From Aphelocoma coerulescens (taxonomy: Eukaryota > Chordata > Aves > Passeriformes > Corvidae): a DNA stretch of 64,000 nucleotides. The stretch lies in the NCBI RefSeq assembly GCF_041296385.1, contig NC_091023.1:11098924-11162923 (forward strand). Direction: 5' to 3'. Made by a program: the position numbers and the translations under genes. The notes beneath the pieces were generated by a model. The model had not been told where the DNA came from. It searched no databases and saw only the letters and a program-made list of their open reading frames with translations. The first letter of the stretch is position 1. Each line of letters opens with the position of its first letter. Of the stretch, positions 37,501-48,295 are shown in pieces.

Positions 37501-40500
37501 AGCAACTTGTCAGGATTGGCTTGCTTTTATAGATATATGGGATGGATTTAGATGTTTTATTAATTGACCAATAGCACCATGTAACAGGCAATCTTTTTTT
37601 CTTTTAAAATTAATGTTTTTTTCTTGAGGGTTTTCTTTTCATGGGCTGAAAAAAGGATATATATTTTAGAAAAAGCATATTGATGTGCTGATGTGTGGTG
37701 AAGTGTTTGTATGTGACTTCTGCAAACTGTCCCCACTGGACACATTTGATTAAATAACACTAACTTGACCTTTTGGCAGACACTGTGATTCACATGACCT
37801 ACTTAGAAGCTGTTTTGAAACTAAACCCAGAAAATACTCAATCTTCTCTCACCCTAATTGCATTGGTTAAAATGATAGATTGTCAAGGAAGACACTGGCA
37901 AAAAGAATAGATTCTGCTTTCTGAAACTACCAGCTGATGCAATTATGTCCCTACATGGCATGTGGAATTGTTTTCTCCCAGGGAACACATAATTTAAAAC
38001 TAGCTTGTTTAAAATAAGTGAAATCTGAATTTCTACCTGCTGCTAGCATCCAATCATTGGAATCTTTCTGCTGAGTGGTTAGACTCAGACCCTTGGTTTC
38101 CTAGCATATGTCACTGCTTGGGACACAAAAAGTATCCAAGAGGTACCTCTCCACAAGTGAAAATCTCTGCTTCCTAATTTGCCTTTATTCCTCATTCTTG
38201 TTGGAACCTTTGTCCTCTTCTGACTCTTTTCCCCCTTGACACTGCTGTCCTCCTCTTACCCTTCTGGACTTCCTGGATTTCCTGGGTGGGCTTCAGCCAT
38301 TTGTTACCTCCAGCACTACCATTTACTGCTCTGTTCATTAGAAGTCTCATCAGGACTTGAAACGTATGTGGGAAATCTGAAAAAAAGGACAAACTAGTGC
38401 CTAGGATCAACATTCAAGAAAAATTCATCCCCAAAACTGCTGAACAGGATCTCAGCATACAGAAGTTAGGGCTCAACCTTTCATCATTACAGCTTTTTCG
38501 TTTGGGCAAAGGGTTAAAGATGCCACCTTCCCATGGTGCAAATTTACTGGATCATCTTCTGTTCTGAATGGTGCTAGGCCCTGGAATATCCTCTCTGCAA
38601 GGCTTACAAAGTTCCCAGGTGGCTGACTTGATGATGGCAAGATCCCTGCCAGCATTGCTCTTCCACACATGTTTGAACATACAACAGTCTGTAAATCCAC
38701 CTGGGAAAATCAGAAACAGTTGCAAAGAACTGGATGTGTGTGCTCTTGGGAAAGGTAGGGCTTTCATTCACATTAGGAAGGTTCACACTAGGAAGATTGA
38801 CTGTGAAACAAGGAGTAATTCCACATAGGTTTTTTTGGTTGGTTGGGTTTTTTAATCTTATTGTGACAATGCTTCTCCTTTTTCCCTTTTCCTCCTGTGT
38901 TCTTCTGTGCTGGTGAGGGAGCTTCCTACAGTCTGCATGCACATTTAGGCTTACTTAGGCTCCCACCTTGATCGCAGTCTGGGTTGTTCACTGGCATGTC
39001 ACTTCATTCACAGGCATCTGTTTGTGCTTACAGGGTCTGTGTGCATGCATGAATGCATGCAAGGATTAAAGAATGTGCAGTTCTTTTATTCTTCCACTGC
39101 ACCCTTTGGATGCTGTGTGATATTTTGTGTGACATTTTAATCTGAAATTTCTGAAAATGAAATTTAGCTCTTGGGTCAAAGCTCCAGCTAGTATGAAATA
39201 ATTTGAATTTGGCATTGATTTGCCCAGGCTACAGTCTGGGCTACTCTTTATCCAGAAGGGTAGTATAAGTTGATAGAAAGAAGTTCCTCTTTTAAATCAC
39301 TGCTAGATTAGTGTGAAACTATTCAGCTATTTGACATGGTAGTGAAATTGCAATGGTGGTCAAAGCATTGACATAGATTGACTTTCTTGCTCAGCCCACT
39401 GCATTGGTGTCCTGTGTATCTGTTAGAAACAATTCTGGGCTAAATCCTGCTGATACTGTCCCAGCTATAATGGGCCACACAGTTGGCTCAGCTGAAGTCC
39501 CTGGGAGAAGGCCTTATCTTAACGTGGGGAAAAACTAGTCTTATACAACCAGGAAGATGTAAACACTGTTGCTGTGTTGTGACATTTTTTGGTCACTTTA
39601 AATGTAGCAGACACTGTAGTTAAAAAAAGAAAGATAAGATAAAGCCAATTTGGTAGCAGGGTTCAGATGTTCTCTGGTTGAATCAGCAGACAGCCTCTGA
39701 TATTGGCTTCATTGCACTTATCGTTACTGTGGACACCTTCATTTATAACCACTAGTGTGCATCAGATATTTCTCACAGCAAGGAACTGAGTCTGAGAAAC
39801 AGCAAGAACAAGTATCAGCCATAATCACATGAATACTCAACTAAATGCAACATCTCAAACAGCCAGAACAAGTATTCTGCTGGGTCCTGTTGTTGATCCT
39901 TCAATAAATTCAGTGGAGCCGAATTAATTTGTACAAGCTGAAGTTCTTGCGCAGTTAGTATTATTTTTGAATGGGCTTCCAAGTCACTGGAAAATAAAGA
40001 GTTTAGTAGCCAGTGGAAGGAGGAATAATAAATTCTGCCTATGGCACTGAAAGAAGCCATTATTTTACCCTGGAAGAGAAACAGACAAAAAGTTCTGTAG
40101 CTCAGCTCTGGGCTACAGTTGCCCACTATTTAAGTGGGTAATTGGGGATGTGAACTTTTAAATACTACTCATGTCAAGCCCTACTGTCAGAAGGGTTTTC
40201 TGATCAAGAAATGAGAAGGGTTTGCAAATGAAAGTAAGTCTTTTGAGAAAACAGAATCACCTCTTCTGTGTTTTTCTCTGAGTTAAGATGTTGATTCTTC
40301 AAAGGATACCGCTTGTGTGGACCATGGCTCTGAATATAACATCACACAGGAAGAATTGACAGAGCTTTTGTTGACTTCAGTGTTAAGATGTTTGACGTAT
40401 ACCCTAGCTTCCACTGTGCTCAGGGGCCAAACTTGAAGCAAAGGAAAAAATGAAGTAATCATGTTCAGAAGTTTTAAAGATAGTGACTATTAAAAAAGGG

Positions 40501-41774
40501 GCTGAAGAAATTAGAGCCCACTTCTGAAAAGATAGGACCTGAAGGTTGGTTCTGGTTTTTCAGGCCAGCTTCTAGAATCTGTCTGTGGGAACTAATTCTT
40601 TGAATGGAAACTTTGCTCTTTCAATGTTGATGGCAACATTTCCATGAATATCAGTGGAGCCAAGATTTCGCTTTATATATTCTGGTAAATCTTTAATATA
40701 AATGTCACAACATTATTGGTGTATTTTAGGACCTTACTCACTTTACCACACTGAAATAAAGAGAACACTTTTTCATAAATGAAATGCATTAAGCTGAAGT
40801 TTGGCACAAAAATGCCATGTTTTTACAGCAAAATGTCCTTCTTATGAGATTTAGAGTGTTGCTGACTGCAGAGGTCTCTGTGCAACACTTATTTTTAGCA
40901 AATAGTCTATTTTTAGATCCTGTTTGTTTCAAAATCTAGGTCAGCATGCTTGGCAAACTGGAAAGAAGGATATGCTGTAAGACTAGAAGACATAGTTCTG
41001 AAAGACAATACAGACATTGCCTTTTTCATACTGGTGATACCAATTTTATTTCTTAAAAACTTAAAAAGCTTTTAGGATTTATATGTTATTACTAGAAAAT
41101 AGTGGTGTTATGTCTCCATTGCAATTACTTCTTTATTTGTTATGTAATTCCCAACTTCTTCTTTTTTTTTTTTTTTACACCAGAAAGTATTGAAAAAATG
41201 TTTCTGAAGGAATTCGCTTCTATAAAAAAATGATTAAGTGAAAAAAACAATTAAAAAAACCCCTGATTCTCAAAGAAATTTATGACTGTTCATGTAGACA
41301 TCATATGTGGATCAGAAAAATCATTGTATTTCATAATATTCAAGAAACTATCATATTTTGCTTTTTTGTACTCTTAAGGTATTTATAATGTGCAATAAAC
41401 AGAGCAGTAAGAAAAGGGACACCCTTTTTTTGTAAAACTGGTAGCCAAGCTTACTCTAAGACTTTCTGAGTGCTCTGAAAAGTTTTGCAGATCAGGAAGG
41501 GACTGGTTTGCTCAGTAGTCCTAGCTTCTGCCAGCTGATTCGAAGGGTTCAGAGCTATTTTGCTCTTATCCAAAATACATCGTTTAATGTAATAGTGGGG
41601 TATACCTCCCAAGAAGGACTACTTTTTCCCTTGAGGTTAGAATTTTCTGTCATGCAAGCAAACATTTTAGCAAGTGTTCACTTTAGGTAAACCCATGACA
41701 ATGGGCACAAAGCAAATGCATTTGCAAAGACATTTCTGTGTGGGGAGGCAAGATTTATTCTAATCCCATCTCTT
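31590..41774. other. Unique noncoding sequence, no gene seen
   Basis: About 10 kb without a recognised gene or mobile element. Three plus-strand frames overlap at 31783-32149, which argues against any one being real. Small simple repeats lie at 34495-34520 (TA/TTTA then CA) and 41162-41176 (T15). A minus-strand donor (TTCAG|GTAAGATC) at about 31312 lies just before this block, with only a weak acceptor. The near-palindrome at 39042-39061 is listed separately. Confidence 0.6.
39042..39061. repeat. Inverted repeat of TGCATGCAT, 9-bp arms
   Basis: TGCATGCAT and ATGCATGCA are perfect reverse complements separated by the two bases GA. The arms are alternating purine-pyrimidine and contain ATGCAT, a core related to POU-factor octamer half sites. 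The inverted repeat is seen directly; any function is unproven. Confidence 0.85.
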
Positions 41775-42105
41775 AATTGGATCATAAATTTGTTTGGGTT
41801 GAAAGAGACCTTTAAAGATCATCTTGTTGACCCCCCCTGCCATCAGCAGGGACATCTATCACCTTTTCAGGTTGATCAGAACCCTGTCTAACTTGACTTT
41901 GAACACTTCCAATGATGAGGCATCCACATTTTCTGTGTGTAACCTGTTCTAGTGTCTCACCACCCTCATTGTAAAAAAAATCTTCCTTAGATCCAAACTA
42001 AATCTTTCCTCTTCCAGTTTCAAATCTGTGTTCCTTGTCACCTTTGTGAAAAGTCTTCTTCCATCTTTCTGATAAGTTCTCTTTTGGGAGTAGGTTGGTC
42101 CAGCT
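41775..42105 (-). mobile_element. CR1 non-LTR retrotransposon fragment, antisense
   Basis: This is the 3' part of a CR1 LINE lying in reverse orientation. The 3' end is on the left (GGATCATAAATTTGTTTGGG, a decayed form of the terminal repeat plus GGTTTGGGTTGG). Then come GAGACCTTTAAAGATCATCT, CCCCCCTGCCAT, CATCCACATTTTCTGTGTG, CTGTTCCAGTGTCTCACCAC and a TCTTCCTTAGATCCAAACTAA stretch. The copy is truncated near 42105, around the stretch that reads as the C-terminal part of the reverse transcriptase ORF. Base differences and an A-run insertion (TTGTAAAAAAAATC) show moderate age. It has no coding capacity left. Confidence 0.92.
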
Positions 42106-42572
42106 GCTTTTGCCTTCTGGAAAGGTTCTTATCTGACTGCAGGATTTTTTTATTCTCTGTTGTATTTTCCTTTACTCTTTCTTTTCAAGCTTTTATGGGT
42201 AAACAAATGTTCATGGGGAAAAAAAAATTCTAAGTATTCTCTCTCCTCTTGCAACTTTTCTGTACTTGAACTCAACATCATCTCTCTGTAGCATAACAGT
42301 TATTTGTAGACTGTGGCTTCAAATGAGGCATAATCAGGAAGAGCAGATGAGTGAGTGGTGAAGAAGCATAGATCACATTTTCATGCAAATATACTCCTAA
42401 TAAGCTGAGGGAACAGCCCTGCTTTTGAACATAAACATGCTAGTTGGTGGAATTAGCATCTAAATTAAACCTTTATCTAATCCTTCTAGAAGGTCGTAAT
42501 TTGTTTTTTCAGTTCTACCCTGTTACATACCATTTCATTTGTTATATGTACTGCAGCCTAAGTAGTGATGTA
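42106..42572. other. Spacer between two antisense CR1 copies
   Basis: Unique AT-rich sequence of about 470 bp. I see no CR1 words in it, so the two flanking copies appear to be separate insertions rather than one interrupted element. Confidence 0.55.
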
Positions 42573-42619
42573 TCTTTTTTCTTTTTTTTTTCTTTTTCTT
42601 TCTTTTTTTTTTCTTTTTT
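42573..42619 (+). repeat. Polypyrimidine (T-rich C/T) tract
   Basis: Forty-seven bases of T with scattered single C, next to the 3' end of the antisense CR1 that begins at about 42644. It accounts for the Phe/Ser run in the plus-strand open frame at 42444-42659, which is not a gene. Confidence 0.92.
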
Positions 42620-42643
42620 GCAAAATACTATTAATGAAACTGC

Positions 42644-43115
42644 CATCATAGGATCATAAGATAATTCAGGTTGAAAGAGGCCATAGATCTTTTATCCTAC
42701 CTCCTGCTGAGATGTATATGAGATCAGATCACTCATGGATTTATTCAATCTGGTCATGAAGACCAACAAGTATGGAGACCATCCAGCCTTTCTTGGCAAC
42801 CTGTTCCAGTGTTTGATTGTCCTTGAGGCTTTTCCTCCCATTATATTAAGTCTGAAATGCTCTTGTTTCAATTTATGGCTGTTTCATCCCTCCATCCTGC
42901 ACTGTTGTGAAGAGCCTGCTTGTGTGTTGTTGATAAGGTTGTCTGGAAGGATGCTCCGAAGTCCTGCTTGAAGCATATTCTTCTCCAGGTTTGACAAGCC
43001 GGGTTCCTTCAGCTTCTCCTCACAGGGAAAATGTTCTAGCCCAGTTTACCCTCCACTGAACTCACTCCTGTTTATTGAAGTCTGGCACTGGTGGACCCAA
43101 ACGTTTCTCACTGTC
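42644..43115 (-). mobile_element. Older CR1 non-LTR retrotransposon fragment, antisense
   Basis: This is a more diverged CR1 in reverse orientation. The left end (ATCATAGGATCATAAGAT) is a decayed terminal repeat followed by TTCAGGTTGAAAGAGGCC. Further right come CAACCTGTTCCAGTGTTTGA, TTCTTCTCCAGGTTTGACAA, CTTCAGCTTCTCCTCACAGG and CCACTGAACTCACTCCTG, which match in order the reverse complement of the CR1 stretch coding for the last part of its reverse transcriptase. The copy covers about 470 bp. The open frame at 42735-42971 on the opposite strand is a shadow of it. High divergence makes the right edge uncertain by some tens of bases. Confidence 0.85.
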
Positions 43116-45950
43116 TACAGTTCTTGGTTTACAGAAACAATTTTGTATCCCTCTTTCAGAACTTTTGAGGTATGGAAATTCTGTAACTCACAATTCAGCT
43201 ACTCTAAGAGCTAATATTATAGGTATTACTGTGTAGACAACGGGGTTTTCATATTGGATGGTAACTTAAGATGTAAAAATCATAATTTTGCTGAGTTCTA
43301 ATCCAAGCAGCAAATCCAGTTCTGAGAGCTAGGAAAAAGCCTTAGTGAGTTCTATATCTGTTGAGATAACGCAACTGGGATATGATAATTGCTCTGTCCA
43401 GATGTATCTTGAGAAGAAAAGCAACAGATCTCCTTTCATGATTTCGTCAAGAAAGCTGACCATTTTCTGATCCAGAATTTTTTTTTCAGTTCTGTTAAAG
43501 AGGTTGGGTCATATTGGCTCTTGTCAAATCTAACTGAACTCAATAGAAGGATTTGATTCAGACTTGAAATCTGCTCTCCAGATACTTACTTGCTGAACTG
43601 CCCGGAAAAGCAGCAGTTGAACAGGAAAACAGGAAAGTTCACTGGTTTTGTTTTCCTTTCTCCTCTTCCTGGTCCTTTTCTCCTAGAGTTATGGCTGAAC
43701 ATCCTAAGAACTGCTGGAGCTGTAGGAGCACTGAGCAGAGTGCAGTGAGGCAGTTCAAAGAATGCCTCTGGGCATTTATTGTATTGTGCATCCTACTTCC
43801 ACTCCCTGCAGCTTTTAAAGTCCTATGTGCATGAGCAACTAGTTATGTTTTTGTCTTTGTGCCTGGCACATTTTTTGAAAGCGAATAACCCAAACTGATT
43901 AGAGCATGCTACAATAATGCTTAATTCCTCTTAGTTTGTCAGTCTGGAACTTTTTCAGTCTCTGTCCAAAATATTAGAAATGAAACGGCGAGTTGAATGT
44001 TTGCTTTGATTTTAAAAAGCCTCTAAGGAATAGCAAGCTAGAAATCCCTGCTAGTGCCTTGGGTGCTATATTCCACCTTTGCTAATCAGACATACATGAA
44101 AGTCTTTCCAAATAGCCTTTGAAGACAGAACGGGAAGCAACTGGTGTATTCATTTCTCTCCCATGAAAATGACCTTTTGCAAGGGCTGAGATATTTTCAC
44201 GAGTGGATATTTTTCCAGTAAGGTGTTTCTTCTTTCTGATTTTTTTTCTTTTTGTTCATTGTTGTTGGGTTTTGGGTTTGTTTTTAATTATTTTTAAAGG
44301 CTAACATCTCATGTCCTTTGAAGTTCAGGTGGAAATGAAAACAAATTTTTAGCATCTCCCTAAAATCCTTCAAAATCCTGGAGGTAAATAGTACCTAATG
44401 AGCTTGCCTATTTAAACCTCTCCAGCCTCTTCTACAAGATAATGTTTACGTTATTTCAATATTTCCTTACAATAAGGATGTTTTTTTCCTTGTTTTCCTG
44501 TTAACTCTCCGCTGGTGAAGGTAGAATGCAGTATTATTAGAGGAAGTTGTATTTTGCTCATTACAATCTGAGTAATGAACACACATCATTGCTTTAATTT
44601 GAAAGCAGTTTGCAGAATTGCTGTGATGGGAAATAAAGTGTCACTGGCAAAGTTTGTGGTTTTAACTTGTACAGTATGAAACCAGTGTTTTTCTGCTCCC
44701 AGGCTTCTGGCAGAGTTACTGAGGAAAGTCTTGCTGAGTGTACCAGTAAACAGCATGGAACAATTTCTGATGTTCTCCCATCCTGAGAGATGGTTCAGTT
44801 CAGTCTGATATCTCTGTGTGTGTCTGTGTAACTGAGCCACTTCCGTGTATTTCTGTAGGTATTTTTTTTGTGTAAAATCAGTTTTGCAAAGAGTTCAAGG
44901 ATATATGGCATGCTCAAGGCCATAAGTAATTGGTAGAAGACGTATTTGGAGTAGTGTGTTAATGCAAGTAGCAGATCAAAAATAGTTATCACCTTTTTTA
45001 GTAAAAGCAAACCTCTTTTCTTCATCTGAAAGGAGGGGAAAAACAGGTGTGGAAAGCTTCAAAAGAAGGTTTTCAAGTCTTAGAGGAGTTTCCTTAAAAG
45101 TTGATGGGTTTTTTTCATGAAAATTATATAGGCATTTTAGAAAATCATTTCTTGATTATCATCATCTGCATTGTATTGACAGGACTAGAAGCAAACAGTA
45201 AGGTTTTGTAGATATACTGTGTCAGCTGCAGTCTCTTGTTCACCAGCATTAACTGAATACCAAAGGACTGATGCTGACTCCCACCAGCCTGAGCTGTCAA
45301 GCATCAGTTCAGGCATATTAACTAAACCTCTGCTCTAACAGTAAGAAAGAACTTTGGAAGGCAGTGTTCAGTATTGTAGAAATGCCATCCTTTTATTAAA
45401 CCACGTTTCAGTAATACTAGATGAGACATAATGTTATTCATTCAGCTACTCCAAGTCAGTCAGACTTTTCCACAGATGAAGGACAGGTTGTGATATTGGA
45501 GGATGTACCCCTCAGATATACTGCCAGAAGAATATTGACTTTTAGACAATTTTTCCTTGCTGTGTTCAGAGGGCAAGTTTGATCAATGTATTGTTAGAAA
45601 GATAGTTTAAAATATTCATTTGGCTCAAATCAAGAGAGATGGCTGCTTAAAAAATGATGCTGCTTCATACAGCTTCCTGAACATTATTTTCTACCCTGTC
45701 ATTCTTTTTAAGTGATAATGCTTATTTGTTCAAGAGCCAAGATGATAATTTGGTTAGGAAGTTATATTTGGGTGTTTTGGTTTTTCTATAGAAAGTTAAT
45801 GGGATTTATGCAAAAATTTCTTGATTGCTTCAATGACTGTTCTCCCAGGGAAATAAACTTTGATCTTAATCTTCATGTTTAGATTTGTAATGCCCTTGGC
45901 AATATACATTTACATGAATTTTTCATTCATTGCTTTATAATTGGAAGTTT
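43116..45950. other. Unique noncoding sequence, no gene seen
   Basis: No gene or repeat family is recognised. On the minus strand a strong donor (CAGCAA|GTAAGTATC, near 43588) follows a pyrimidine-rich acceptor by only 8 bases, too close for a usual exon. Confidence 0.6.
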
Positions 45951-46042
45951 CATTGAGCATTCTGTGAGTCTGCAATGGATTTCTCTCAGGTGCACCCATT
46001 GAGCATTCTGTGAGTCTGCAATGGATTTCTCTCAGGTGCACC
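45951..46042. repeat. Exact 46-bp tandem duplication (two copies)
   Basis: Bases 45951-45996 (starting CATTGAGCATTCTGTGAGTC and ending CTCAGGTGCACC) are repeated without a single change at 45997-46042. Perfect identity points to a recent event or, less interestingly, an assembly or haplotype artefact. There is no similarity to a mobile element. It lies just downstream, in the minus-strand sense, of the splice donor described at 46056. Confidence 0.98.
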
Positions 46043-46055
46043 TTGCAAAACTTAC

Positions 46056-46096
46056 CTTCTCAATTTCACAGTTACTCAAAGGTTGTCAATTTCTAC
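46056..46096 (-). other. 41-bp segment with excellent splice signals, stops in all frames
   Basis: On the minus strand a near-ideal acceptor (CTCTCTTTCTGCTTTGCTGCAG) precedes a 41-bp segment that ends in a near-ideal donor (GAGAAG|GTAAGTTTT). All three frames contain a stop, so a coding role as an internal exon is unlikely. It could be an exon of a noncoding RNA, an untranslated exon, a cryptic or poison exon, or chance. Only transcript evidence can tell. Confidence 0.2.
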
Positions 46097-47737
46097 CTGC
46101 AGCAAAGCAGAAAGAGAGTTATAAATATTCACCTTCTTTATCTTTATTAATAAATCAGCTATAAGAGCTACTTACTTTTAGGCTGCTAATTGCATGGCCT
46201 TACTGAAGCACAGGTACTGTGCTCCTAACTCATGTGTGTGACCTCTTGAACTCCAGTGGTGGCAGAGATACCTGAAAGCTGATCACATGTGAGAATCCCA
46301 CGCAGTATAATGTAGGAAACAAGTAGTGTAAGGGAACTACACTGTTCATGCCAGTGCTGGAATAATGTGTCTGCATCCCTGTCTTGTTTACCTTTTAGGT
46401 TTTGTCAGCCAAGTTAGAAAAAAAGTGCTCTCTTAAAAGTTCTTTAGAGGGTGATCTCAGTGCAGCTATTTTAAGATGTATTTACACTTGACACTTGTTC
46501 CACCAGCATTCTAGGGAGGACTCCAGTGTCTCTTTCCCTTCTCCACTAAAGGAACTGTCTCCAAGGTATTTATTAGCCCCACTTGTTTTGTTAATGAACT
46601 GATTCACTGTCTCTTGACTTTCTTGCAGAGCTTGTGACAGTAGCCACTGAAGTGTAAATGCATGTTAAATATATTTCAACTTCCAGTGAAGTGGTGTCAG
46701 AAGCTGCAGTGTTAAGTGTTGAAATGTTCTCTCCTGTAGCTTGAACTCGTAGGGGGCAGGGCTGTGTCCTTACTCTTCTCCTCACTGTCTTCAGCCTCTC
46801 TGCCTCTGCTAGGTAAGTTTTACACAGACATAGTATCTTTTATTTTCTGCTAATAACATGCAGGATGTGCTAATGCTGTGTGTTGGCTGGAATGACCCAG
46901 CATTACAGGAACCTGCTTGGCTCCTGTCAGGAGAGAGGAGTCTTTTCCTTCCTGTTCATTGTGGCCTCAGAACTTGTGCAGAAAGGCTTGGGACTTAAAG
47001 GGGCTGGAGCACAGCCTGTAGGGGAGGGTAAGGAGTGCTTTAGGGTGCAGGATTTGCTGGGATGCTGATGGACTAGTGTGTAGGGCAAAGGGTGTCCAAC
47101 GTGACAGAGAATCTTTTGCATACTCTGTGTACAGAGTAGTCCTTGGAATAAACTATCCCTGGATGAACTACAGCACTGGAAGGAAACTGGTTCATCCAAT
47201 CTAAAAATAGGGTCTAAGCACAGACTAATATACATAAAATGTACATGATCAGACTGGATCAGGCCATGGAAAGAATTGAAGAAAGTAGCTGTGACAAGGT
47301 TGTTGTACCTTTTATCTTCAAGGGCATGGTGTCTGAGCCTCCAACAACAGATGAAAGAATTCCTTTTCTTTGTCTCAGTGGCTTAAATTTTGTATGTAAT
47401 TTCCGGGTTTGCTTTGTTTGTATTCCAAGCAGTGTTTTTTGTGATGATGCTTCCTGCTGCAGTAGAGAACCCTTTTGTATCTAGTATTTTCTTCCTGAGG
47501 GAGCTCTGTTCATTGGTGTGGCAACTTGATTACATCCTTTTTTTTTTTTTTTTATGAGAACATTTTTAGGTTACCAGGCAGCATTTGCTGTAATCCTGGG
47601 ATTATATCTGTGGCTGGTTTTTTGCTTCTTGTCCAATTAATTAACATCCTTAAAAAAGGCATGGATTGAGGGCTGTTTCTCCATATCTGTTTATGTGCCT
47701 GTATTATGTACAGTGTATCAGTGGCTGGACGGGCACG
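46097..47737. other. Unique noncoding sequence with one exon-like patch
   Basis: No gene is recognised. On the plus strand 46740-46812 is bounded by an acceptor (TTCTCTCCTGTAG) and a strong donor (CTAG|GTAAGTTTT); frame 0 is open for 24 codons with a hydrophobic, Leu/Ser-rich translation, while the other two frames stop early. A T16 run lies at 47538-47553. Confidence 0.5.
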
Positions 47738-48295
47738 TCAGAAAAGTTTCCGAGGCTGTAGATGAGCACCAGGTTGACCACAAGCCAGCAATGTGCCCTT
47801 GTGGCACCAAAGGATAACAGCCTGCTGAGCTGCATTAGGAAGAGCATTTCCACAGTTAAAGGGGTGATTCTTGTCCTTCCACTCAGCACTGCTGAGACAC
47901 ATCTGGAATTCTGGGTTCAGTTCTGGGTTTTCCAGTCTAAGAGACACAGACCTACTGAAGCAAGCCTCGTGAAGGACCATGAGGATGAGTAAGGGCTTGG
48001 TTCATCTCTCTAACATGGAAAGGCTGAGAGAACTTGCCTTGTTTAGTCTGGAGAAGAGAAGCTTTGTCAGGAGTGTCTAATCAATGTGTATAACTGTCTA
48101 ATGAGGGTGTAAAAGCAATGGAACCAAGCCCTTTGTAGGAGTATCTCAAGATAGGACAAGAAGCAATGGGCTGAAACTGAAATACAAGAAATCCCAGTTA
48201 AGCACAAGAGAAACCTTCCTGGACCTCTTTGTGCAAAGGAGACCACTTGAAAGTCCCAGTGAGATTGACAAACATTACAGAAAAAGCTAATTTTT
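47738..48295 (+). mobile_element. Old CR1 non-LTR retrotransposon fragment, sense
   Basis: This is a diverged internal CR1 fragment in the plus orientation, covering the end of the reverse transcriptase ORF and the start of the 3' region. Recognisable words in order are AAGCCAGCAATGTGCCCTTG, GTGATTCTTGTCCTTCCACT, TTTAGTCTGGAGAAGAGAAG, AATGGAACCAAGCCC, GGACAAGAAGCAATGGGCTG and AACTGAAATACAAGAAAT. Frame is lost by many substitutions and indels, and the typical 3' terminal repeat is absent, so both ends are missing. The open frames at 47704-47992 on both strands are shadows of this element. Confidence 0.85.

Noticed and set aside
42735..42971. 78-codon plus-strand frame
   Set aside because: It lies inside an antisense CR1 fragment and is a shadow of it.
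47704..47992. Open frames on both strands
   Set aside because: They overlap a decayed sense CR1 fragment; none is an intact reverse transcriptase frame.
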